Shown here in pieces: positions 36,368 to 43,796 of a stretch of 64,000 nt of DNA. The notes beneath the pieces are model-generated. The model had not been told where the DNA came from. It did no database searches and saw only the letters and a program-made list of their open reading frames with translations. This stretch comes from an uncultured Alphaproteobacteria bacterium. GTDB lineage: Bacteria; Pseudomonadota; Alphaproteobacteria; Micropepsales; Micropepsaceae. Location of the stretch: NCBI GenBank assembly GCA_937865685.1, contig CALMGU010000120.1, positions 1 through 64,000 on the forward strand, given 5' to 3'. The translations under genes and the position numbers were made by a program. Positions within the stretch are counted from its first letter, which is position 1, and each line of letters begins with the position of its first letter.

Positions 36368-38140
36368 ATGCCTCTGACGAATATCCGAGCCGCCAAATAT
36401 GGCCTGATGGCCGGGCTTGCCGTGTGTCTGACGGGGGGCGAAAGCATCGCCGCGCCGGATGCGATTTATCTGAACGGCAAGGTGGTGACGGTCGATAGCC
36501 GTTTTTCCATCGCTCAGGCTTTTGCCGTGGGGGACGGGAAATTTCTGGCAGTGGGCCGCAATGACGAGATCCGCAAGCTGGCCGGGCCCAACACAAGGAC
36601 AATCGATCTGGGCGGGCGAGAGGTTCTTCCGGGCCTGATCGATGCGCATCCTCACACTGTGATCGGCCATTCGGAGCAGGAGGAGATGTATCGCACCAGC
36701 CTGCGCGGTGCCCGCTCGGTCGCCGAGATCGTGAGCCGGATCGGCGAGGCGGCCAAGAGGGCGCCACCGGGGCAATGGATCGTGACCACCGGAATCGGTG
36801 AGCCGCCGGATTATTTCGGTCTTCCGGAAGGGCTTGCGGAAAAGCGCTGGCCCACGCGCGCTGACCTGGATCGGGTCAGCCCGGACAATCCCGTCTATAT
36901 CCCCATCCGCAAATGGCCCAACCCCGCCATCTTCAATGGCAAGGCGTTGGCTCTGTTGGGCATCACCCGCGCCACGCCGGACGAACCGAAGGTCATCATC
37001 GAACATGACGCGGCCGGCGAACCCAACGGGCTGATCCAGGGCATCAATATCTATAACGCGGACAGCCCACTTTATCAGAAAGTGGTCGCCATGACCCCGT
37101 CTTCTCCCAAGGAGCTTCGGCCGCAGATCATTCAGGCGGCAGTCGCGGACGACAGCAAATCCGGTCTTACGGCGCTTAATGAAATGCATGGCAGCACGGC
37201 AGAAACGGTTCGTTCGCTCAAGGCGCTGGAAGCGGGCGGTCAGTTGAGGAGCCGCTTTGCCGTTGCCTACCAGATGCCCGCCAAAGGATCGCTCGACGAC
37301 ATCGATAAATGGATGGCGGGCCTCACCGATGCGCAAGGCAAAGGCAGCGGAAGCGACATGCTGAAAATCGTGGGCGTCAATGTGACGGTCGACGGCGCCA
37401 CGGAATTCGGGGCGGCGTTGAACGATAAGCCGTATCTGGATCCCTATGGCCGGATGGGCAACGGCATCCAGGAAGTTTCGGAAGAAAAGTTGACCGCGAT
37501 TGCCAGGCTGGCGATCAAGCACAATCTGCGGCTCAACATATTGGCGGCCGGTTCCAAGGCCTGCGAAATGGCCGTCAATGCCATGGAAACGGTCAACCGG
37601 GAAACGCCGATCAAAAACAAGCGCTGGGTGATGTCGCATTTCCAGCATCCCACGCGGGAGCAGATCAAAAAGCTGCACGATATGGGCGTCATGGTGCAGA
37701 CCTATTCCAGCGTCGATTTCAGCAAGGGCGCGGAAACCTATGTGAAGCGTTTCCCCGGCCAGGATGTCTGGAAGACGGTGGTTCCGCTGCGCTGGTACTG
37801 GGATGAAGGCGTGACGGTGGCGCAGAGCACCGATGGCGCCCATTACGACACCATGTGGACGATCTGGGAATCCTTGGCGCGCGTCGATGGGCGGACCGGC
37901 AAGAGCATGATGACGCCGGCCAAGAAGATCACCCGCGAAGAGGCGATCAAGATGTACACCATCAACAGCGCAAAGGTGATGGAATGGGAAGACAAGATCG
38001 GCTCCATCGAAGCCGGCAAGCTGGCGGATTTCGCGGTTCTCGACCGCGACATTCTCACCGTCCCGGTGGACCGGATCCGCAGCGCCAAGGTCATCATGAC
38101 CGCACTGGGCGGCAAAACTGTCTATGGCGCGATACCGTAA
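36368..38140 (+). CDS. Exported YtcJ-like amidohydrolase
   Basis: 590 residues, preceded by GGGAG. A signal peptide spans about residues 1-28. The metal-dependent amidohydrolase core has the His94-x-His96 pair in LIDAHPHT, a possible metal-site His in RWVMSHFQHPT and a late Asp in AQSTDGAHYD. The C-terminal sheet ends with GKLADFAVLDRDILTVPVD. YtcJ-like enzymes hydrolyse N-acyl or cyclic amide compounds of mostly unknown identity. It stands in the same transcript direction as the LVIVD gene and ends 15 bp from the convergent second amidohydrolase. Confidence 0.85.
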   Translation: MPLTNIRAAKYGLMAGLAVCLTGGESIAAPDAIYLNGKVVTVDSRFSIAQAFAVGDGKFLAVGRNDEIRKLAGPNTRTIDLGGREVLPGLIDAHPHTVIGHSEQEEMYRTSLRGARSVAEIVSRIGEAAKRAPPGQWIVTTGIGEPPDYFGLPEGLAEKRWPTRADLDRVSPDNPVYIPIRKWPNPAIFNGKALALLGITRATPDEPKVIIEHDAAGEPNGLIQGINIYNADSPLYQKVVAMTPSSPKELRPQIIQAAVADDSKSGLTALNEMHGSTAETVRSLKALEAGGQLRSRFAVAYQMPAKGSLDDIDKWMAGLTDAQGKGSGSDMLKIVGVNVTVDGATEFGAALNDKPYLDPYGRMGNGIQEVSEEKLTAIARLAIKHNLRLNILAAGSKACEMAVNAMETVNRETPIKNKRWVMSHFQHPTREQIKKLHDMGVMVQTYSSVDFSKGAETYVKRFPGQDVWKTVVPLRWYWDEGVTVAQSTDGAHYDTMWTIWESLARVDGRTGKSMMTPAKKITREEAIKMYTINSAKVMEWEDKIGSIEAGKLADFAVLDRDILTVPVDRIRSAKVIMTALGGKTVYGAIP

Positions 38141-38155
38141 TCGGAGAACGGAATC

Positions 38156-39844
38156 TCAGGCGAATAGCTTGTGGCGGTCGAACACGATCCTGCCGTCCAT
38201 GATGGTGGCGTCGTTTTCGATCTTGGAAAGCTCAGCGCTGGGGACCTTCAACGGATTGGCTGCCAGGATGGTGAGGTCGGCCAGCATGCCGGGTGCAAGC
38301 GTGCCGACCACGTCGTCCATGAACTGGGTTCTGGCGCTGCCGATCGTGTAGATGGTGAGTGCCTGTTCCGGCGTGAGTGACCATCTCTTGTCGTACTGGA
38401 CATCGCCCAGGCAAAGCCGGTTCACCATCCAGCCCAGCGACTCCATGGGCGGTGCGATGCCCGCCGGCGCGTCGGTGCCGCCGCCCACCGGAATGCCGGC
38501 ATCCAGAAACGCCTTGAACGGCATGGTGCGGTTGGCGCGCTCGCGGCCCCACCATTTGGCGATCTGCGCGCCCAAAAGATAGGGCTGGGTCTGCGCCGTG
38601 ATGGTGAGGCCCAATTTCTTGACCGCGGCCAGCTGAGCGTCATCGGTGAGGAAGCAGCCATGCAGGACCCAGCGCAGATGCCGGAAATCTTTCTTCGCCG
38701 CCACGCGCGCCAGCGTGTTCAAATTCATGTCCAGCGCGGCATCGCCGGTGATGTGGGTCATGAAATTATATCCGGCATCGATCGCGGCCAGATACAGATT
38801 CTCGAATCCGGCTTCGTCTAGAGCCAGCGGCGTGGCGACACCGCGATAGGCCGGATCGTACTGCTCGCCCGGCACCACATTATACGGCGCGCGCAGATAA
38901 GCCCCTTCCACCCCGCCATCAACGCCGACTTCGCCGATGCCGGAAAAGCGCAAGATGCGGTCGCCGCTGAACGGCGGCGTGGTCGCCCGCAATTTGCGGA
39001 TATCGTCGGCTGATCCGGCGAAGACCGTCCAATTGACCCGCATGTCCAGCTGGCCGGCCTGGTGGAATTCGCGCAACTGCTGCGCCTGGCCCATCGATGT
39101 GCTCGGATTGGTGATGGAGGTGAGGCCCGCTGCGCTCAACTCGGCGATCTGCTGCTTGAGCGCCTTGGCGTATTCCGCAGGATTGAGGGGAGCAATCATG
39201 CGATCCATTCCCCGTCGCGCCTGTTCCAGCAGCATTCCGGTGGGTTCGCCATCCGCGTCGCGCACGATGATGCCGCCCGGCGGATTGGGCGTGTCGCGGG
39301 TGATGCCGGCCAGTTGCAGCGCCTTGCTGTTCACCGCCACCACATGGCCGCCGCGGGGGATATAGACCGGATTGTTTGGCGAAACCGGATCGAGATCCTT
39401 GCGGGTGGGCATGCGCCCTTCCGCCAGCAAGGCTTCATGCCATTGCGCCCGCACCTTCACCCATTCACCCGGCGGGGTTACGGCGACGCGCTGGCGGACG
39501 CGCTCCACCACATCGGCCATGGTCCGGGCCCCCAGCAGGGACACGTCGTTATATTGCTGGGCGAGAGACGTCATGTGCAGATGGCTGTCGTTGAAGCCCG
39601 GCATCACGAAGCGGCCCTTCAGGTCGATGATGCGCGTCTTGGCATCCGCCCAACGCCGCATCGCCGTGTCCGGCCCCATGCCCAGGATGCGATTGCCGCC
39701 GATGGCGACGGCGGCGCCTTGCCGTCCGGGGCTCCAGACCTGTCCGCCCCGAAGAATGAGATCGGCTTTCTGGTCCTGCGCCCTTAATGCGGTCGTCGCG
39801 CAAAGCGCGGCGGCACCGGCCAGCATGTCACGGCGTCTCATCAT
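38156..39844 (-). CDS. Tat-type exported YtcJ-like amidohydrolase (second copy)
   Basis: 562 residues from the ATG at 39844, with CCGGAG just upstream. The N-terminus MMRRRDMLAGAAALCATTAL reads as a twin-arginine signal. Metal-binding His88-x-His90 is in FNDSHLHM, later His in RWVLHGCFLT and Asp in VGGGTDAPAG. It is related to, but clearly different from, the amidohydrolase at 36368-38140. Two convergent, exported amidohydrolases of one family suggest substrates arriving in the periplasm. Metal loading before Tat export would be consistent with this family. Confidence 0.85.
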   Translation of the reverse strand: MMRRRDMLAGAAALCATTALRAQDQKADLILRGGQVWSPGRQGAAVAIGGNRILGMGPDTAMRRWADAKTRIIDLKGRFVMPGFNDSHLHMTSLAQQYNDVSLLGARTMADVVERVRQRVAVTPPGEWVKVRAQWHEALLAEGRMPTRKDLDPVSPNNPVYIPRGGHVVAVNSKALQLAGITRDTPNPPGGIIVRDADGEPTGMLLEQARRGMDRMIAPLNPAEYAKALKQQIAELSAAGLTSITNPSTSMGQAQQLREFHQAGQLDMRVNWTVFAGSADDIRKLRATTPPFSGDRILRFSGIGEVGVDGGVEGAYLRAPYNVVPGEQYDPAYRGVATPLALDEAGFENLYLAAIDAGYNFMTHITGDAALDMNLNTLARVAAKKDFRHLRWVLHGCFLTDDAQLAAVKKLGLTITAQTQPYLLGAQIAKWWGRERANRTMPFKAFLDAGIPVGGGTDAPAGIAPPMESLGWMVNRLCLGDVQYDKRWSLTPEQALTIYTIGSARTQFMDDVVGTLAPGMLADLTILAANPLKVPSAELSKIENDATIMDGRIVFDRHKLFA

Positions 39845-39972
39845 GGCTCCGGGGATCGGCGGACTCCCCGAAATAATGGCGCAGGACGGCGCGCGAGCCC
39901 TATCACTTTTTCGAAAGGCGCAATTCGGATTTGCGATAACTGGGCTTAGGTGTGCCGCGATAGCGTGCCGCC

Positions 39973-41061
39973 ATGTCCGACCGCAATTCCATGCCGCAGA
40001 TTCTGGCGACGGGGCTTGGCGCCGCCCTGATCGTGTTCGCGGCAAGCTATGGCCTCAGCGCGCCATTCGATCCGGAAATCTATGGCAGCTGGGTGGCCTT
40101 TATCGGCATCGTGTCGGTGCCTTCGCTTCTGGTCTCGGGCAGCCTGTGGCGATACCGGCATCCGGCGGTTTTGGCGGAACTTGGCCAACCCTGGCGGGGC
40201 CTGGCCTTTCTGGCGCTGACCATGGCGGGGATGGCGCTTGGCGCCGCGTTTCTGTATTTCGGGCCAGGTGGCGGAGCGGGGATCACGCCATTCCTCATCA
40301 ATGCCGCCATTCTCAGCATCGTTTCCACATTCTGGGTGGTGGGCCTGTGGGAATGTTGGCCGCTGAGCCGGTGGATCGCCAGTCCCGTCTTGCTGGGCAT
40401 CACCGCCTGGGTCGTTGCCTATGTTGTTGCCGGCCTTGCTTTTCATTTCCTGTTCAATTTCGCGGAAGCGCGTCACGCGCCTTTCTATCGCCCGGTGCTC
40501 GATCCGGGCGGCCTGTTTCCGTTCTGGGACATTCTGGTCTTCGCCGTCACCACATCGGCGGTCATCGTCGCCTGGGAGAAATTGCTGGGCCTGTGGCCGC
40601 TCCATGGACCCATGGCGCATCGGCACCCGCTGTGGCGTGGCCTGATTGCCAGCGCGGTGGTGCTGGCGGCAAGCGGGCTATGGATGGGCGTCCCCTGCAT
40701 TATTTTCGGCATGAATGTGGTCGATTTCATGCTGCGCGGACCCATCGCGCTTTTGTTCGGGATTTTTTTCGCCACCAATTTGACTCAGTCCCGGCTGTTC
40801 GCGGGATTGGCGCAGCCGGGGAGAGGCACGCGACTTGTCATCCTGGCCTATCCGCTGGGTTTTGTTCTGGAAGAGCTTTACCGGAGTGCCGCACCGGTCG
40901 TTACGGGTGTGCCCCTGCCGCCGGGCGGCCCCCGCTATGAACTGGAACTGTGGGTGGCCACCGCGCTCCTGGCCGTGACTTTTCCCTTAATCGTGGTCGT
41001 CACCGGCTATTTCGATTTCTGGCCGTTGAAGCGGGCGCGCACGGGAGCGGACCCGCACTAG
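39973..41061 (+). CDS. Polytopic membrane protein of unknown function
   Basis: 362 residues with about ten predicted helices, short loops and many Trp, Pro and Gly residues. Notable conserved-looking pieces are FNFAEARHAPFYRP, VVDFMLRGPIALLFGIFFAT and the last helix before FDFWPLKRARTG. I do not recognise the family. The divergent partner is the Tat amidohydrolase, with 128 bp between them; the convergent partner is the LysR gene, with which it shares a CTAG stop. A transporter or membrane-bound enzyme for an amidohydrolase product is possible but unproven. Confidence 0.6.
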   Translation: MSDRNSMPQILATGLGAALIVFAASYGLSAPFDPEIYGSWVAFIGIVSVPSLLVSGSLWRYRHPAVLAELGQPWRGLAFLALTMAGMALGAAFLYFGPGGGAGITPFLINAAILSIVSTFWVVGLWECWPLSRWIASPVLLGITAWVVAYVVAGLAFHFLFNFAEARHAPFYRPVLDPGGLFPFWDILVFAVTTSAVIVAWEKLLGLWPLHGPMAHRHPLWRGLIASAVVLAASGLWMGVPCIIFGMNVVDFMLRGPIALLFGIFFATNLTQSRLFAGLAQPGRGTRLVILAYPLGFVLEELYRSAAPVVTGVPLPPGGPRYELELWVATALLAVTFPLIVVVTGYFDFWPLKRARTGADPH

Positions 41062-42059
41062 CTCTTGCGTCTGGCTTTGGGTGCCTGCGGCGGCTTCTGC
41101 GCTTCAAGCGTGGCGGCTTCGTTCAATTCCCGTCCCACGATCTTGACGCACTCCATCAATGCCCGCGCGGCCGGGGGAAGATCGCCCGGCGCGCGGATGA
41201 TGGCACCCACCGGGGTCTGCAGATTTCCCAGCTTCACCGGCAAGAGCTTGAGCAGGCCCTGGTCCACATCGTCGCGCGCCACATGGTAGGGAAGAATGGC
41301 GATGCAATCGGATTTGCGCAGCAACACGCGATTGACCAGTGTGGACATGGACGCGATCACGTTGCGGGGCAGGGGCAGGGATTCGTCGATGAACATTTTT
41401 TCGATCTGGCGGCGCAGCGAGGATTCCTGCACGGGAAAGACCCAGGGCTGATCGACCAGATCGGCCAGGGTGAGCGATTTGCGCCCCGCCAGCGGATGAT
41501 CCTTGCGCACCGCCAGGCAGATTGGCTCCACATGGATGTCTTCATAGATGAGGCCTTGCTGGCGGCCCGCTTCGGGCAAGCGGCCCAGCACCATGTCGAT
41601 GTCGCCAACCAGCAAAGCGGGCAGAAGCACGTCGTATGTTCCGTCCATGATGGTGACGGCGACGGCGGGCCGCTCTTTCTTGAGCATGGCGATGGCTTCC
41701 GGCAAGAGGCTGGCCGACGCCGCCAGCACCGTGCCCACGGTGACGTGCCCGCTATAGCCGACCCGCAGATTCTCCAACTCCTCGGCCGCATAGCGCAATT
41801 GCGCCAGCACAGTCTTAGCGTGCCGGGCGAAGATCTCGCCATAGACGGTGGGGATGAGGCCCCGTGTGGTGCGTTCAAATAACTGAAGCGCAAGCGTATT
41901 CTCGATGTCCTTGACCGCCTTGGTCACGGCGGGCTGGGTGACATTCAATCTTTTGGAGGCTTTGAGGATGCTGCGGGAATCGTAGACCTCAGCCACGATT
42001 TCCAGATGCCGCAAGCGCAGCTTGCGCGCGATCCAGCGCTCCAGGCGCAAGGACGGCAT
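41058..42059 (-). CDS. LysR-family transcriptional regulator (GbpR/PcaQ-like)
   Basis: 333 residues. The helix-turn-helix near residues 15-75 reads LRHLEIVAEVYDSRSILKAS and QPAVTKAVKDIENTLALQLF. The effector domain follows (LPEAIAMLKKERPAVAVTIM). The N-terminal pattern fits the GbpR/PcaQ branch, which often controls sugar-acid or aromatic catabolism. It lies directly after the dioxygenase operon in the same direction and has its own leader with a hairpin (42068-42086) and an ATAA-N7-TTAT box. Confidence 0.9.
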   Translation of the reverse strand: MPSLRLERWIARKLRLRHLEIVAEVYDSRSILKASKRLNVTQPAVTKAVKDIENTLALQLFERTTRGLIPTVYGEIFARHAKTVLAQLRYAAEELENLRVGYSGHVTVGTVLAASASLLPEAIAMLKKERPAVAVTIMDGTYDVLLPALLVGDIDMVLGRLPEAGRQQGLIYEDIHVEPICLAVRKDHPLAGRKSLTLADLVDQPWVFPVQESSLRRQIEKMFIDESLPLPRNVIASMSTLVNRVLLRKSDCIAILPYHVARDDVDQGLLKLLPVKLGNLQTPVGAIIRAPGDLPPAARALMECVKIVGRELNEAATLEAQKPPQAPKARRKS

Positions 42060-42067
42060 TCACCCCT

Positions 42068-42086
42068 CCCGGTTATGACAACCGGG
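42068..42086 (-). promoter_or_regulatory. Hairpin directly before the LysR ribosome site
   Basis: CCCGGTT (42068-42074) and AACCGGG (42080-42086) form a 7-bp perfect dyad around a 5-base spacer. On the minus strand it is followed immediately by AGGGG and the ATG at 42059, so it could act as an operator or limit translation of the regulator. Confidence 0.4.
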
Positions 42087-42093
42087 GTCTACT

Positions 42094-42108
42094 ATAAGAT
42101 ATTGTTAT
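42094..42108. promoter_or_regulatory. LysR-type box ATAA-N7-TTAT
   Basis: ATAA at 42094-42097 and TTAT at 42105-42108 with seven bases between, about 35-50 bp before the LysR start. Related ATAA-N7-[T/G][G/A]AT arrangements occur at 46679-46693 and inside the repeated operator elements, suggesting autoregulation and a small regulon. Confidence 0.35.
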
Positions 42109-42116
42109 GCGGAGGC

Positions 42117-42659
42117 CTAGAGGCTGACCCAGCCGGGCGGCGGTTCTTTGCCGGGATGGACGGCGCCGCATCGCGGGCAGGTGCGTTTCGCACGGTCGGC
42201 ATAAAAGGCGTCGAACAGGGGCGGAAGGTCCGTCACGATGTTGCGGACTTCGACCTCCACGCGATGCACGCGCGTGCCGCAGCCGAAGCAGAACCATTCG
42301 AAACCATCCAGCTCGCCGGGGCGGCGCGTGCCTTCCACCACCAGGCCCACGGAACCCGGCATCGGACGCTGGGGCGAGTGGCGCACATGGGCGGGAAGCA
42401 GGAACACTTCGCCCTGGCGAATGGGAATGTCGCGGATTTTTCCGTCTTCCACGATCTTCAGCATCATGTCGCCGCGCAGCTGATAGAAGAACTCCTCCAC
42501 CGGGTCGTCATGGAAATCGACCCGCTGGTTGGGGCCGCCCACCACCTGGATGACCATGCCGGTATCTTCATAGACCAGCTTGTTGCTCACCGGCGGCTTG
42601 AGGAACCGCGCGTTGGCGTCGATCCAGGCGTTGAAATTGAACGGCGGAATAAGCGGCAT
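42117..42659 (-). CDS. nbaC: 3-hydroxyanthranilate 3,4-dioxygenase
   Basis: 180 residues, the size of the bacterial enzyme. All iron ligands are in place: His50 and Glu56 in VDFHDDPVEEFFYQ and His94 in HVRHSPQRP. Arg46 and Arg98 fit the substrate carboxylate contacts. The C-terminal rubredoxin-like iron site is also complete, with Cys124, Cys127, Cys161 and Cys164. It opens 3-hydroxyanthranilate to 2-amino-3-carboxymuconate semialdehyde in the cytoplasm. The gene follows the DapA-like lyase with an 8-bp gap in one operon; kynureninase, which makes its substrate class, is 8 kb away. Confidence 0.93.
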   Translation of the reverse strand: MPLIPPFNFNAWIDANARFLKPPVSNKLVYEDTGMVIQVVGGPNQRVDFHDDPVEEFFYQLRGDMMLKIVEDGKIRDIPIRQGEVFLLPAHVRHSPQRPMPGSVGLVVEGTRRPGELDGFEWFCFGCGTRVHRVEVEVRNIVTDLPPLFDAFYADRAKRTCPRCGAVHPGKEPPPGWVSL

Positions 42660-42667
42660 GGAAAACC

Positions 42668-43645
42668 TCAGGCGGGTATTTTGTTCGAAGCGTCCAGCCG
42701 CAGGCCGCAATTCGCCAGGGCCTGGCGGGTTGCGTCCTTTTCGGCTTGCGTCAGGGACAACAAAGGACGCCGCACTGCGCCGCCAACCTGGCCCAACAGC
42801 TCCTGCCAATATTTCTGATGCGCATGCACCTTGCCGCCGGGGCAGCTGCCGCGCAGGGCCTGGCGGACCGGGTTGAGGCTGTCGCGCACCATCCGGGCCT
42901 TGGCTGCCTCTCCGCGCATGGCCAGATCGGTATATTCGCGCATGCGCTGATCGAATTTTGTTTGCAGCAGATAAGGCGGGGTCGAACAGAGATAAACCTG
43001 CCAGTTCAGCTCCAGGATATTGTCCAGCCATTCTTCTTCCGAAGAGGTGCTCACGATCAGCTTGTCGCCGGCGAGTTTGGTCAAGCGGACATACATGTCG
43101 CGGGGAACGCTGTATTTTATCGCCACGATGTTCGGCAGTTCTGCGATCCGGGCGCACAATTCCGGGCTCATCAGATAGCCGCTGTCCGGATGGCTCCACA
43201 TCGCGATGCCGATATTCAGCTTCTCGCTCAGATAGCGGTAATATTCATAGACGGTGTCGTCCGGCGGGCGGACGAAATTCAGCACCGGCGCATGGACCAC
43301 CACATAATCCGCTTCGATGGCTTCGGCATGGCGGGCCAGCTCCACCACCGTGTCCAGATTCTGGTCGGAACAGGACAGGATAGTGCCGGCCCTGCGCCCG
43401 GTTTCCTCCACGGCGAGCTCGAATGTCCGCTTGCGCTCGGCCAGCGACATGGAAAAGAACTCGCCCTGCTTGCCGGCGATGAACAGGCCACCCAATCCCA
43501 GATCGTCGATCCAGTGGCGGAGATTGCGTCTGAGGCCGGTTTCGTCCAGGGCACCGCCGGGCTGGAAGGGTGTGAGGGCTGCGGCCCAGATGCCTTTTAA
43601 ATGTGACCGCGCGTAATCTTTGGCGTCGGATTTGCGATACTTCAT
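42668..43645 (-). CDS. DapA-superfamily aldolase/lyase
   Basis: 325 residues. GGAG precedes the ATG at 43645. The Schiff-base lysine is Lys177 in NIVAIKYS. The pocket differs from DHDPS: the usual GTTGE is AGKQGEFFS and the PYY segment with the general-acid Tyr is APVLNF. So it is not diaminopimelate synthesis. DapA relatives cleave or form pyruvate-derived aldols. Being the first gene of the operon with 3-hydroxyanthranilate dioxygenase, it may act on a ring-cleavage product or on the original substrate; this is inference. Confidence 0.82.
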   Translation of the reverse strand: MKYRKSDAKDYARSHLKGIWAAALTPFQPGGALDETGLRRNLRHWIDDLGLGGLFIAGKQGEFFSMSLAERKRTFELAVEETGRRAGTILSCSDQNLDTVVELARHAEAIEADYVVVHAPVLNFVRPPDDTVYEYYRYLSEKLNIGIAMWSHPDSGYLMSPELCARIAELPNIVAIKYSVPRDMYVRLTKLAGDKLIVSTSSEEEWLDNILELNWQVYLCSTPPYLLQTKFDQRMREYTDLAMRGEAAKARMVRDSLNPVRQALRGSCPGGKVHAHQKYWQELLGQVGGAVRRPLLSLTQAEKDATRQALANCGLRLDASNKIPA

Positions 43646-43687
43646 ACATGCGCTCCAGAAGATGCGAGCCTAGCAAGCCGGCTTACC

Positions 43688-43733
43688 CGCACCGAATGAA
43701 ATAAATCCGCGGCGCCTATAATGGGGGGGAATA
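43688..43733 (-). promoter_or_regulatory. Repeated operator-like element, copy 1 (dioxygenase operon)
   Basis: The blocks CGCACCGAATGAA, TAAATCC, TATAAT and GGGAATA occur here in the same order and nearly identical spacing as upstream of the TonB receptor (37 of 45 aligned positions identical, one extra A). It lies 43-88 bp before the DapA-like start, where a LysR activator would bind. Orientation relative to the gene is the same in both copies. Confidence 0.65.
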
Positions 43734-43747
43734 TCGGCCCGCGGCGG

Positions 43748-43784
43748 GAAAAGGCCGCCAATTCCATAGCGGAACGGGCGGCCT
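43748..43784 (-). terminator. Rho-independent terminator of the TonB receptor gene
   Basis: On the minus strand AGGCCGCC and GGCGGCCT enclose an inner TTCC/GGAA stem and are followed by TTTT then CC. It begins 12 bp after the receptor stop and also lies before the operator of the next operon, so it separates the two transcripts. Confidence 0.65.
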
Positions 43785-43796
43785 GTCGCGGACGGC

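Noticed and set aside
43723..43729. Seven-G run as a possible phase-variable tract
   Set aside because: It lies in the operator-like element, is short, and the other copy has no such run; there is no coding frame to switch.
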